From: Flavobacterium undicola
GTDB lineage: Bacteria > Bacteroidota > Bacteroidia > Flavobacteriales > Flavobacteriaceae
NCBI RefSeq assembly: GCF_009909155.2
Contig: NZ_JAAAPM020000004.1
Location: 1-64,000 of the forward strand
Direction of reading: 5' to 3'
DNA: 64,000 nucleotides
Both the position numbers and the translations under genes were made by a program. The notes under the pieces were generated by a model. That model did no database searches. It was given only the letters and a program-made list of their open reading frames with translations, and was not told the DNA's origin. Positions within the stretch are counted from its first letter, which is position 1, and every line of letters begins with the position of its first letter. Shown here in pieces: positions 1-8,770 of this stretch.

Positions 1-76
1 AATAAGCTTTGCAAGCTTCATCATTTGGCAATTCTTTTATAAAGTTTAGTATGCTTTGTCCTTCAAATACTTCCAT
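1..76 (-). CDS. IS1595-type transposase, N-terminal fragment cut by window edge
   Basis: The 25 codons visible on the minus strand read MEVFEGQSILNFIKELPNDE followed by ACKAY. This resembles the start of IS1595-family transposases, where a short leader precedes a zinc-ribbon domain and an ISXO2-type DDE domain; both would lie left of the window. It begins 66 bases beyond the stop codon of the neighbouring ATPase gene and points the same way. No terminal inverted repeat could be recognised between 77 and 142. The family call rests on a short stretch, so it is moderate. Confidence 0.5.
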   Translation of the reverse strand, partial: MEVFEGQSILNFIKELPNDEACKAY

Positions 77-142
77 AACGACTGTTTTTAAAGACATAAA
101 AATACAGAAACTAAATGACTAACTCAAAAAATTTAAATTGAT

Positions 143-2872
143 TTAAGAAAGGTAAATTTCTTCAATAGCTTTTGGAGGTGTTGAATTTCTATATGACCTG
201 ATGTTGTTTATTGCTTTTACTACTTTATTAAATTCTTTAATATATCCTTGAACATCTAAAGTAGTTCTTACTTCAGGGGATGGTTCGTGAACAGTTCCTT
301 CTCCAGAAATTTTATTATGAACTTCCATTAAGGAATTATAATCAGCTTCATCTATTTCTCTCATGTCTCTCCATTCTTTTATCAAGTCATTATTTTTGTA
401 AACTTGTCTTTTGATGTCATTTAAAACAAATCTTTCAAAAAAGTCATTTATAGATGTTCTTAAATGTTTATCAACTTCATTAATATTTCCATTCAAAAGA
501 TTTTTTCGAATTATTTCAAATCTTTTTTCCCAATTAAGTGTAATAAATATTACCTCTCTATCTATATGTCCAGGTTGGAGAATACTATTAAGAGTATAGT
601 AATTTGAACATTTGTGTAAACTATTTGTGGATTTATTAAGACCAATGCATTGATTGGTTTCAGTTTCATTATCGCATAATTCACATTTCCCTTTATCAAT
701 AGGAGAGCCTCCTAAAGACTGCTGTACTAGTCTATGATAAAATTCGAAATTGTGTGTAAAAACTATAACCTGATGTGTTTTACTTAATTCAATTATTTTT
801 TCAACGACTTTATGTATATTAACTTGGTCAAGACTGGTAATTGGATCGTCAAATACTAGAATATTATTATCATCGTATTTTAATTCAGTCAGCCAATCGC
901 AAAATGAGTAAACTTTTGCTTCTCCTTCACTTAAAATTGAGTTAATTGCAAAGTTCTCTCCACCACTTTTAATGTTGACATCTATTTTACTTTTACCATC
1001 AGGATTTGAAAATATCCTATTGATTTTGTCTCGTTTTGGAAGTTCGAAGAAATCTAAGTTTTGATTAAAAGTAACTAAGTAATCTGCTTGTATTAATCGT
1101 TTTTCGACATTTCCTTTTTCTCTGGATATTTTAGTTTTATAAGTTGAAAAGAATCCAGTTTGTGCTTTATACATTGAATGATTTACTAAATCGGCTAAAA
1201 TCTTTTTTAGTAATTCTTTTTGGTTAAAACAAAACTCTAAATCTAAGAGTTCATTTAATTCTTTTAATGCCTTTGTTTTTGTTTGCTCAATATCTCCTAA
1301 CGCTTTGTTGGCTAAATAAAGTTCTGTTTTTAGGTTGTTTTTATCTGATAATGCAATAATTGATAGTAGTTCAGTAAGTTCTATATTTATAGTAAAGTCA
1401 GTTGTGATATTTAAATCATCTAGTTCATTTTTTAAAGTAGATAAATCAGAGTTTTTCAAGACATTTTCGTGAACATCTTTGATATTGACAATTGTTTTAA
1501 GCAAAACGGAATAGATTTCACCAATATTTTTGTACTCAAAGTCAAAGAATTCAAAACTAATTCTATCTATTTTAGTTTTGAATAACTCAATTTCGTTTGA
1601 TAATGCCTCGATTTCGGTATTAACTTCATTACCAACAATAGAATGAATTTCTTGAATAAGTTTTAGATTTTCTTCGGGTAAGACTTGATTACAATAAAAA
1701 CATTTATCTATATCATTTGGATAATTTATATAATTAAAAGCAAGTGCTGTTTCAGTAATCTTTTTTATTAATTCAATAAACTTGTCGTTATTTTCATTGG
1801 GATTAAATACTAATTGATATTGTTCAAATTTTGAAAAATCTAAACTCTCTTTCAATAGTTTTAATCGAGTGATTTTTATTTTTATGGTTTCTATTTCATC
1901 CAGTAATATGTTTTTCGTTTGACAAAATGAAACGATTTTATCTAAACTAATGATTTTTGATTTTAGTAGTTCAATTTTTGTTGTAAAATCAATAACAGAT
2001 GTTGTTGACTTTCTTTGAGCTGTTTCTTTTTTTTTCGTATGATTCACCGCTAATTCAAGAGAAATAAGCTCTCTTAATTTTGTAGTCAGTAATTCAGAAT
2101 TATTTTGATTTATTGTAAAATATGTCTTAATTGAATTTGGCTCATTGGAAACTAAGCCATTCGAAATAGTGGTTAAATTGGAAGAATATGAAGTTAAGAT
2201 ACTGGCAATTTTAGCTGTTGTTTTTTCTTCTACTTTTATTACTCCGTCTCTTAAAATGTCAAAATATCCTAACCTATATCTATCAACACTCCATCCAGCT
2301 TCTTTTTTGGATAAGGAACTTTTTAAGACTTCACTATCACAGAATTTAATTTTTGAATTGTGTTGTGTACCAGCTATCCAATCTACAGTTTCAATGTCAC
2401 CTGAATTAATATTTGTGCCTTTTTTTTGAAGTTTTAAATGCTCTCTTTTTTTAGTAAAATCAAACTTTGCTTTTGACTCAGCGCTACTACCGTTGTATAT
2501 ATTTCCTTTGATGTTCTGATTACTGTGAAAAGCATCTTTTAAAGCTTTATAATATGTTGATTTTCCACTACCATTTTTTCCGTAAATCAGAGTAAATAAT
2601 GGACTGAAATCAATTTTTTTATTATCATATAATCCACCTATATTTTGATTTTCATAAATACTTAAGATCGTCTTTTCAACAATAGTGTTAGTAGAATCTG
2701 TAATTAATATTTCAATATTTTCTAATTCAATTTCTGAAAGTATTTTATCAAAAGCCGTTTGGATATCTTCAAGTTCAAGTTTACCATTTTGACAAACCTT
2801 GTTTTTAAGTTCAGTAATCCATTCTTTTTTATCAAAGGATAACTTAGATAGATCTTCAATTGCATTTGCCAT
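143..2872 (-). CDS. Zinc-hook AAA/ABC-type ATPase, RloC/PrrC-like
   Basis: A 909-residue SMC/Rad50-style ATPase of the AAA_13 (PrrC/RloC) type. Seen: Walker A GKNGSGKST at residues 98-106, long helical arms, a CFYC motif at 391-394 at the arm tip (zinc-hook position), the ABC signature LSEGEA near 648, Walker B ILVFDDP at 671-677 and an H-loop FTHN at 705-708. A second cysteine group (C730, C733, C742, C755) sits after the ATPase core. Known: RloC proteins combine such an ATPase and zinc hook with a C-terminal tRNA anticodon nuclease and occur beside restriction systems. The C-terminal 150 residues contain Arg, Glu and His residues, but I could not match the nuclease triad with certainty. It lies 54 bp downstream of the restriction-methylation gene on the same strand, probably in one operon. 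A defence role is inferred. Confidence 0.72.
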   Translation of the reverse strand: MANAIEDLSKLSFDKKEWITELKNKVCQNGKLELEDIQTAFDKILSEIELENIEILITDSTNTIVEKTILSIYENQNIGGLYDNKKIDFSPLFTLIYGKNGSGKSTYYKALKDAFHSNQNIKGNIYNGSSAESKAKFDFTKKREHLKLQKKGTNINSGDIETVDWIAGTQHNSKIKFCDSEVLKSSLSKKEAGWSVDRYRLGYFDILRDGVIKVEEKTTAKIASILTSYSSNLTTISNGLVSNEPNSIKTYFTINQNNSELLTTKLRELISLELAVNHTKKKETAQRKSTTSVIDFTTKIELLKSKIISLDKIVSFCQTKNILLDEIETIKIKITRLKLLKESLDFSKFEQYQLVFNPNENNDKFIELIKKITETALAFNYINYPNDIDKCFYCNQVLPEENLKLIQEIHSIVGNEVNTEIEALSNEIELFKTKIDRISFEFFDFEYKNIGEIYSVLLKTIVNIKDVHENVLKNSDLSTLKNELDDLNITTDFTINIELTELLSIIALSDKNNLKTELYLANKALGDIEQTKTKALKELNELLDLEFCFNQKELLKKILADLVNHSMYKAQTGFFSTYKTKISREKGNVEKRLIQADYLVTFNQNLDFFELPKRDKINRIFSNPDGKSKIDVNIKSGGENFAINSILSEGEAKVYSFCDWLTELKYDDNNILVFDDPITSLDQVNIHKVVEKIIELSKTHQVIVFTHNFEFYHRLVQQSLGGSPIDKGKCELCDNETETNQCIGLNKSTNSLHKCSNYYTLNSILQPGHIDREVIFITLNWEKRFEIIRKNLLNGNINEVDKHLRTSINDFFERFVLNDIKRQVYKNNDLIKEWRDMREIDEADYNSLMEVHNKISGEGTVHEPSPEVRTTLDVQGYIKEFNKVVKAINNIRSYRNSTPPKAIEEIYLS

Positions 2873-2926
2873 TTTAATTAAGTTTTAAATTTTTTTATCC
2901 ATAATACTAATTTCTCTCTCTTTAAA

Positions 2927-5900
2927 TCACATCCCAATGACATCAATTTCTTTCATAATTCTATCTGTCTCCGATAAAGCCACAATTATCTTCTGATAAT
3001 GCAAAATATCCTCATAACTTAATTCTCTTTCTTTGCGGTCTTTGAGCCACTTTTGAGCAGGTTGATAGCCGCCAATGTAAAAGTTCCATGCTACCTCAGG
3101 AACATTTTCGAAATATTGAGTATTGTTTATATAAACCCTTCCCATAGGTTCAGGTGTGTCGTTATGTGAAATGGTATCGTTTTCAACTACAAAATTGCGT
3201 TGCTCGTACTTGGGTCTTGTAACTATGTTGTCGCCATCCTCAGGATATTGCGTGATATACTTTTCTACGGTTGGACTTTCTAATAAATGGATTTGTCGCA
3301 ATTCCCCGCCCAGTTTAACCAATTGCCAAAAGGTTTGTGCATCAGTTGGATACGGAACACGGGGAAAATCAATTTTTAAAAACTCTTTGTATTTTTCTCT
3401 ATAAGTTGGGGAATGCAAAACCGCATAGATATAATCCAGTAAATCAATGGGAGTAAAACTTTGTTTGAACTCTGTTCGGACTTCATTACTATTAGCAAAA
3501 CAAACATTGCTATCCGTTTCTTTTTCATTAGTAAAAGATAATCCCAAACCATCCGCAATTTGTTTTACAATTTCCGCATTCAGGTTGGGCGTTCTTTCGG
3601 TAGTTTCTAATAAGTTTTGTTGGTTGTTGGTTTCGGGGTAGAGGTAGAGCGGAAAAGTGAGTCCTGCTCCAAATTGCCCTGCAGTGCCTGTATAATTAAT
3701 ATCATTTAAACCTTTACAAATGAAAAAACCAAATAACCCTGTTATAGCTTGCCTAGGTAAGAGTAAAGATAAGTTCTCTTTCAACATATGTTTCATTACA
3801 GTAAATCTATGTCTCTGAACTTTTTTTAAATCATAATTTATTGACCTTAAATCAAACGGTCTATGATAATAAGGTTGATTATTGTCGATAAATTTTTCAA
3901 AGCTTACTAAGTTTGCATCATCATGGGTTTTTATTCCACTTGTATTTACTGTAAATAATTGATTGGTTTTGAATCCTGATTCATAATGTGTTGACAGTTC
4001 AAAATTTTTATTAATAAAAAAGAAATTAGGCTCTTTGTAGTTCAATTTATTCCATTTAAAAGATTTTAAAGAATTTTCATTTAAAAAATTATATTTGAAT
4101 TCTCTTTTTCCTTGTAAGTCATAATGAAAAATTTCGCCTAATTCATTTTGCTTTTTCTTATCCGTTTTCACAAAAATATTTATCGAAACACCTTGCATAA
4201 TATCGAATACATTTTGGTCAGGAGAGCCATCGGAACAAACTTCTTTTTTCTTGGCGTTTCCGTGTAAATCTAGAATATAAATTTTATCAAAACTTTCTAA
4301 TAAATGTTTTCGCATTTGGCGGTGAATTATTCCATCAATAAAACTATTGTTAGAAATATAAGCTAAAACTCCGCTACCATTTTTATCAATAAAATGTTGC
4401 CCAAAACGAATGAATTTAATGTAATCGTCAGAAAGAGGTTGTATGTTTCGCTCTTTCATATCTTTTTTATAATCGGCTGTTAGTTTTTCAATCCAAGGAC
4501 TTTTGTTAGTGCTACTAACGCTATATGGAGGATTTCCAATAACTACCATCACAGGCGCATCTCGCTTTATAGCATTTGCTTGGTCAGATTCGTCGGACAA
4601 CCACGAACTAAAAAGAGTTTGAGTGTCAGGATGTGCTTCTTCTAAACTGTTGGTCAGGAAAATACGAAAACGTTGGTCATCAGTAGGTTTGTATCCTGTT
4701 TCAGTTAATAACATATCCATTTTAAGGTGTGCCATTGCATAAGATGCCATCAATAACTCAAATCCATTTAAGCGAGGAATTAAGTCTTTAGTAACATATT
4801 TACTCCAAATGCCTTGTTGTCCTTCAAATTTTTTATGAATGTGCTTTACTACTTCAGCTAAGAAAGTCCCTGTTCCTGTAGCTGGGTCTAGTATTTGTAC
4901 TTTGTGTACTTCAACTTCTGTTTCAACTTCTTTTAGTTTAGAGCGTCTATCAGCAGTTGCTTGTGTAACTGCTTTTTTCTTGATTTTAATTTTGCTAGTA
5001 TCAGCTAAACCTTGTGGTAAATCAAATTCAGTTTTTAGGATGTCATCAACAGCACGAACAATAAAATTTACTACAGGTTGTGGTGTGTACCACACGCCAC
5101 GGGCTTTTCTTAAAGCAGGATTGTATTCTCCTAAGAAAGTTTCGTAAAAGTGAACCACAGGATCTTCCTGTTTAGTGCTTTTACCAAAATTCTTCATAAT
5201 CTTTGCCACATCCGAAGCAAGGAAAATATTAACCAGTTCATCCACTATCCAGGTCAAACGGATGTCGAGATCAAAACCTGCAATATCATGAAATAATTTT
5301 CTAAGAAATGGATTTGATTTTGGAATCAACTCTGCTGCTTCCATTCGTGAGAATGTAGGTAAAGTTGGGTCGTGGTATCGAGCTGCAAACATTCCATAAG
5401 CAATGGTTTGAGAGTAAATGTCGGCAAAGGCTTTGTTGTCTATATCGTGAATCAACATTTGTTGAAACGAAAGCATCTGTGATTTTAACTGTGAACGTTG
5501 CTCTTGTTCATCATCATTATTCAAAGAATTTTCAATAACGCTAGCCATCAATTTTGCTTTTCCTGCCATCATTTGTGCCAATTTAGTCGGCGATTTGATG
5601 CTTTGCGATACAGTTAATGCGAAATTTTTAATCAGTTCAGTAAACTGTTCAAAATTTTCGGTTATTGGCATAATAGAACCATTTTCAATTTGAGCAATTG
5701 CAATTTTGGTGGTTAATTCTCCTTCTTTATAAAAATGAAAACCCATGTAATCGGTAAAAATCAAATTGGACAAACCTGATTTGTAGCGATCAAATTGTTC
5801 CTTTAATGTTTTACTGTTCAAATCAACGCCTATATCTTTTGCTTCAATATACCCAACGGGTATATCTTTACGTGTCAATACATAATCAGGCGCACCACAG

Positions 5901-6046
5901 GCTACTCGAGCGGGTTCATTAGTTACTAGAACATCAGGCAAAATTGCCATTATTAAGTTTTGTAAATCGCCACGATAGGAATGTTCTCGTGCATTTCCTG
6001 TTTGAAATAAAGTATTTAATTTAACAATGTACTGTTCAATAGTCAT
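2927..6046 (-). CDS. Single-polypeptide restriction-methylation enzyme (type IIG/ISP-like)
   Basis: A 1039-residue fused restriction endonuclease and N6-adenine methyltransferase. Seen: an N-terminal PD-(D/E)XK-type nuclease with Pro53-Asp54 and the EAK motif at 68-70, a linker and helical region, SAM-binding motif I DPATGTGTF at 387-395, and catalytic motif IV NPPY at 505-508. A region of about 500 residues follows, expected to hold the target-recognition domain. No helicase motifs were seen between nuclease and methyltransferase, unlike full-length type ISP enzymes such as LlaBIII, so type IIG-like is the better label. The enzyme would methylate its recognition site and cut unmodified DNA. 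It is first in a two-gene unit with the RloC-like ATPase and sits on the mobile element as cargo. Confidence 0.85.
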   Translation of the reverse strand: MTIEQYIVKLNTLFQTGNAREHSYRGDLQNLIMAILPDVLVTNEPARVACGAPDYVLTRKDIPVGYIEAKDIGVDLNSKTLKEQFDRYKSGLSNLIFTDYMGFHFYKEGELTTKIAIAQIENGSIMPITENFEQFTELIKNFALTVSQSIKSPTKLAQMMAGKAKLMASVIENSLNNDDEQEQRSQLKSQMLSFQQMLIHDIDNKAFADIYSQTIAYGMFAARYHDPTLPTFSRMEAAELIPKSNPFLRKLFHDIAGFDLDIRLTWIVDELVNIFLASDVAKIMKNFGKSTKQEDPVVHFYETFLGEYNPALRKARGVWYTPQPVVNFIVRAVDDILKTEFDLPQGLADTSKIKIKKKAVTQATADRRSKLKEVETEVEVHKVQILDPATGTGTFLAEVVKHIHKKFEGQQGIWSKYVTKDLIPRLNGFELLMASYAMAHLKMDMLLTETGYKPTDDQRFRIFLTNSLEEAHPDTQTLFSSWLSDESDQANAIKRDAPVMVVIGNPPYSVSSTNKSPWIEKLTADYKKDMKERNIQPLSDDYIKFIRFGQHFIDKNGSGVLAYISNNSFIDGIIHRQMRKHLLESFDKIYILDLHGNAKKKEVCSDGSPDQNVFDIMQGVSINIFVKTDKKKQNELGEIFHYDLQGKREFKYNFLNENSLKSFKWNKLNYKEPNFFFINKNFELSTHYESGFKTNQLFTVNTSGIKTHDDANLVSFEKFIDNNQPYYHRPFDLRSINYDLKKVQRHRFTVMKHMLKENLSLLLPRQAITGLFGFFICKGLNDINYTGTAGQFGAGLTFPLYLYPETNNQQNLLETTERTPNLNAEIVKQIADGLGLSFTNEKETDSNVCFANSNEVRTEFKQSFTPIDLLDYIYAVLHSPTYREKYKEFLKIDFPRVPYPTDAQTFWQLVKLGGELRQIHLLESPTVEKYITQYPEDGDNIVTRPKYEQRNFVVENDTISHNDTPEPMGRVYINNTQYFENVPEVAWNFYIGGYQPAQKWLKDRKERELSYEDILHYQKIIVALSETDRIMKEIDVIGM

Positions 6047-6121
6047 AATGCGTTTGTGTGATTAGCTGAGAATTCAAGTTAAAGAACTACAGCGGAAAGT
6101 ATGTGTATTAATGTTGTAATT

Positions 6122-6203
6122 CTGATTGTTTATGATGCTAATTTATAGTTTATAAATGTAAGAAATTGTATTTAGGAATCAACAATTTGTTATAAACAAT
6201 CAG
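6122..6203. repeat. 12-bp perfect inverted repeat upstream of the restriction gene
   Basis: CTGATTGTTTAT at 6122-6133 and its exact reverse complement at 6192-6203 enclose 58 AT-rich bases. The right arm is followed by GGTTTTTTT. It lies in the gap between the restriction-methylation gene start (6046) and the plus-strand gene at 6314. It may be a long stem-loop, an operator pair for the restriction operon, or a terminator for plus-strand transcription. Function unknown. Confidence 0.5.
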
Positions 6204-6313
6204 GTTTTTTTCGGAAGAGATTTAGGAGATTGAACTTTGAATAAATTATTAAATTGTATTATTGATTTTTAAAGAAAGAATATTAGTGTTAATTTAGTAA
6301 AAACATTTCCCTT

Positions 6314-6649
6314 ATGATTGAATTTAACGAAAATTACGAAGAGATTTTAATACACTCATCTTATTACAAAGTCCTTGTAAAGCATATTGAAGAATTGTAT
6401 CCCTTAGTGTATCAAGGCTTGTGTTTGTATTCGTTTTTGGAACAATACGTAGAGCCTAAAATAGTTGAAGTTTTAAAATTAGAGTTTGAATACAGGAAGC
6501 AAAATTATCCTCTTAGCGGATGTACCGAATTAGCCTATAAAGACATTTGTGATTTAATCAATGATGAACTTGAGGAATATGAAAGAGAAGAATATTTGAA
6601 ACAATTTGATTTAGATTTAAATCCTGTTATCGATACTGAGTGTATCTAG
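6314..6649 (+). CDS. Hypothetical acidic protein, 111 aa
   Basis: No family recognised. The protein is small, soluble-looking and acidic, rich in Glu and Tyr, with no signal peptide or membrane segment. Its start ATG follows an AT-rich region without a Shine-Dalgarno site, as expected in this phylum. It is the only plus-strand gene inside the integrated element. It is divergent from the restriction operon and is closed by a good terminator hairpin at 6672. Its position beside the restriction gene would allow a role in control or immunity, but nothing in the sequence shows it. Confidence 0.6.
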   Translation: MIEFNENYEEILIHSSYYKVLVKHIEELYPLVYQGLCLYSFLEQYVEPKIVEVLKLEFEYRKQNYPLSGCTELAYKDICDLINDELEEYEREEYLKQFDLDLNPVIDTECI

Positions 6650-6671
6650 ATTTAAGCTTGATTTAAAAGTA

Positions 6672-6706
6672 AAAGAGGCTTTCTTTTTGAGAGAGCCTCT
6701 TTATGC
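6672..6706. terminator. Bidirectional terminator hairpin
   Basis: AAAGAGGCTTTC at 6672-6683 pairs with GAGAGCCTCTTT at 6691-6702 over 12 bp with one G-U pair and a 7-base loop. It sits between the convergent 111-aa gene (ends 6649) and the minus-strand mobilization gene (ends 6736) and can serve both. Confidence 0.75.
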
Positions 6707-6735
6707 ATTGGAAGGATTTTAAAGATTAATTTTTA

Positions 6736-7236
6736 TCAATGATTTTCTTTGATTTCCTGATGCCACTTTTTATAAAATTTTAAGCTTTTGGGATTCTGCT
6801 GAAAAAAGGTACTTAAATCCGAAATCTTACTTTGGAGTTCGAAATTTTTGTTTTGCAGCTCTATCAACTCACTTGATTTGATGCTTTTTTTGATGGCTAC
6901 GTAAATTGAAATTCCTGTAGTAACAAAGAAACAAAAGTTTAAAATCAATAGATAATGGAAGCTTCGGCTATTAAATTTTTGCAATGGTTTCTGAAAGTTT
7001 TTACAACTTTCGTCGATTAGCTGTATGTGTTTTTGAGATTGTAAATTTATTTTTTCAAAATACTGCTCCTGATTAATTATTATATCAGTTAAATCAGGTT
7101 TGATATTAATACTGCCTATCTTTTTTTCAAAGTTTTGTTGTACTTGAGTGTTTTTTTTAAGATTAGAATTTAAAGTGGCAGTAGCTTGAATATATAATTC
7201 TATCCACTCATCTAATGTAAGTTGTTTTTTTTCCAT
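6736..7236 (-). CDS. Mobilization-cluster membrane protein, 166 aa
   Basis: No named family recognised. One clear hydrophobic segment lies at about residues 94-115, flanked by polar, partly coiled-coil-like regions (about 30-90 and 118-155, rich in Gln, Lys and Glu). It begins 5 bp after the relaxase stop codon, so it is almost certainly co-transcribed and translationally coupled with the relaxase. Small membrane proteins in this position are common in Bacteroidota mobilizable elements and are presumed to help dock the relaxosome. That role is inferred from position only. Confidence 0.65.
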   Translation of the reverse strand: MEKKQLTLDEWIELYIQATATLNSNLKKNTQVQQNFEKKIGSINIKPDLTDIIINQEQYFEKINLQSQKHIQLIDESCKNFQKPLQKFNSRSFHYLLILNFCFFVTTGISIYVAIKKSIKSSELIELQNKNFELQSKISDLSTFFQQNPKSLKFYKKWHQEIKENH

Positions 7237-7240
7237 GATC

Positions 7241-8128
7241 TTATCTTTTAAAATTCTTTTTCTTTTTTCGTTTTTTTAAATTTTCATAATCATCATTGCT
7301 TACTGGAATAGTTGATACCGATGAGTTGGAAAATATGGAATCATTATCAGTATTACTTGAAATAGCCTGGGTCTCATTATGACTGAATTTATGTTCATTT
7401 CTATTTAAGAATAGTTCATTTAATTTGAGGTTACGATCCACTTCGCTTGCCTTCAAATTTGTTCCGGTAGAAAAATCTAAAAATCTGAATCCTTGTATTT
7501 GCCCTTGTTTGTTAATTGTTGGGATTAATTCTATTGATTTTGTGAGTAAAAGTCTTTTGTAGTCGTTTAAGGTTCTAGGGTTTTGTTTTAATACATCTAA
7601 ATGGGCTGTTTTAATACGTTGTTTTATGTCTTTATTTAATACGGCATTCTTGGATTCGTTTTTATGTTTTAATTCTCGTGCAGACGTTATTCCGTTTTTA
7701 AGAGCAACCCGATGTGCTGCATGTTGTGCTCTTTTTCCAATAAAGTTATCTTGGATTAGTTTGCCGTTTTCTTGAACCCGATTTAATAGCACATGGATGT
7801 GTTTATGTTCTTTTTCATTGTGAACAAAAGCTATGTATTGTTGTCTATTCGGGTCAAGATCTAATTCAGTTAGAAAATCTTTAGTAATTGCTACTAACTC
7901 TGTATCAGATAGTTTTTTGCCATCATCTACTGTTGGTGAAAGTACAATTGAAATAGTGTTGTTACTACATTTTAAATTCTGTTTCTGAATGATGTTCATG
8001 TTTTCATATAACTCTTTTGGTGTAGAACCACTTATGCCGTTTCGGGTTAACTCATATCCCTTTTTATCGTTTATTACGTAATTAAACAATGCTGTCCCTC
8101 CTGGACAAGCTGAAGCTTTTCCAATCAT
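7241..8128 (-). CDS. Relaxase/mobilization nuclease
   Basis: A 295-residue relaxase that would nick one strand at oriT and lead it into a recipient during mobilization. Seen: an N-terminal segment starting MIGKASACPGG, typical of Bacteroidota relaxases, and the metal-binding three-histidine motif within HKHIHVLLN at 108-116, preceded by His103. A catalytic tyrosine is expected in the N-terminal 30 residues (Tyr17 and Tyr25 are present). The C-terminal 100 residues are basic and end in a lysine-rich tail. The gene starts 1 bp after the MobC-like stop codon, forming a tight mobilization operon with the small membrane protein. No conjugation (Tra) genes are present, so transfer would depend on a helper element. 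Confidence 0.85.
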   Translation of the reverse strand: MIGKASACPGGTALFNYVINDKKGYELTRNGISGSTPKELYENMNIIQKQNLKCSNNTISIVLSPTVDDGKKLSDTELVAITKDFLTELDLDPNRQQYIAFVHNEKEHKHIHVLLNRVQENGKLIQDNFIGKRAQHAAHRVALKNGITSARELKHKNESKNAVLNKDIKQRIKTAHLDVLKQNPRTLNDYKRLLLTKSIELIPTINKQGQIQGFRFLDFSTGTNLKASEVDRNLKLNELFLNRNEHKFSHNETQAISSNTDNDSIFSNSSVSTIPVSNDDYENLKKRKKKKNFKR

Positions 8129-8129
8129 A

Positions 8130-8429
8130 TTATTTTAGTTTGTTTAAATGGGTTTGTATTAATTTTGTGGTTTCAACACATGCTTCTTTTACACCTGTTG
8201 TGTCTCCTAGTTTGAATAAGTTTCCAATTCTTCTAAAGTAATCGGCATATTGATTCAAGTGTTTGTAAACTAATATTTCGTCTTCTGTAAGTTTATAGGA
8301 GAGTTGATATCCCATTGCTGTGTTTCGTAGGAATTCAGAAATGGTGTTTCCGCTTTTTAATGCTTTATTTTGAATTATGAGGTACTCAGTATGAGTTACT
8401 CGGAATTCTATTTTCTTTATTCTTTTCAT
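8130..8429 (-). CDS. MobC-like relaxosome accessory protein
   Basis: A 99-residue protein with an N-terminal ribbon-helix-helix-like region (KIEFRVTHTEYLIIQNKA, then a serine-containing helix) followed by a helical tail, as in plasmid MobC proteins that bind and open oriT DNA for the relaxase. It directly precedes the relaxase gene with a 1-bp gap and follows a likely oriT at 8479-8552. Size and order match MobC-MobA pairs of Bacteroidota mobilizable elements. Confidence 0.78.
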   Translation of the reverse strand: MKRIKKIEFRVTHTEYLIIQNKALKSGNTISEFLRNTAMGYQLSYKLTEDEILVYKHLNQYADYFRRIGNLFKLGDTTGVKEACVETTKLIQTHLNKLK

Positions 8430-8478
8430 CGTTCTGTTTTTTTTCTTTTGCGACCATCGGGAGTAAAAGCGAGTAGTT

Positions 8479-8513
8479 ATTGTCAGGACAGTCTTGGTGG
8501 ACGTCCTGACAAT
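8479..8513. other. Likely oriT inverted repeat
   Basis: ATTGTCAGGAC at 8479-8489 and its perfect complement GTCCTGACAAT at 8503-8513 enclose 13 bases. The repeat lies 50 bp upstream of the MobC-like start codon. An inverted repeat at this position before mobC-mobA is the normal arrangement of an origin of transfer. The nick site itself cannot be assigned. It is unlikely to be a terminator because no T-tract follows. Confidence 0.6.
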
Positions 8514-8525
8514 GACACATCTCGA

Positions 8526-8552
8526 TCAATTTAATCAATTTAATCAATTTAT
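8526..8552. repeat. Three tandem 9-bp repeats beside oriT
   Basis: TCAATTTAA is repeated at 8526-8534 and 8535-8543, with a third copy ending in T at 8544-8552. Short direct repeats adjoining the oriT hairpin are typical binding sites for relaxosome accessory proteins such as MobC. With 8479-8513 they make up most of the recognisable content of the 340-bp gap 8430-8770. Confidence 0.55.
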
Positions 8553-8720
8553 CTTCATTCGATTGAGTCTGGTTTTAGTAAATAATTAAGTAATATGATT
8601 TGAAATCATTTCAGATTACAAGTAAATAAGCTTGGGTTTTATTTCCCTTTTGTTATTTGTCAGTGTTGAACAAAAGGGAAGCAAAAAGAGATTTCAAAAA
8701 TCAGTCAATAATTAAAATTG

Positions 8721-8765
8721 GGTTTAGTTTAGTTTATTATATATATACATGGACTAAACTAAACC
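8721..8765. repeat. 13-bp perfect inverted repeat
   Basis: GGTTTAGTTTAGT at 8721-8733 and its complement at 8753-8765 enclose 19 AT-rich bases containing a TATATATA run. The repeat ends 5 bp from the stop codon of the ATPase gene that ends at 8771. Each arm is itself a direct repeat (GTTTA GTTTA). It could terminate that transcript, or be an iteron-like site for the ATPase if the excised element replicates. No T-tract supports the terminator reading. Confidence 0.45.
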
Positions 8766-8770
8766 AGTTT

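Noticed and set aside
8526..8552. Possible mini CRISPR array
   Set aside because: Three contiguous 9-bp units without spacers and with no cas genes; better explained as oriT repeats.
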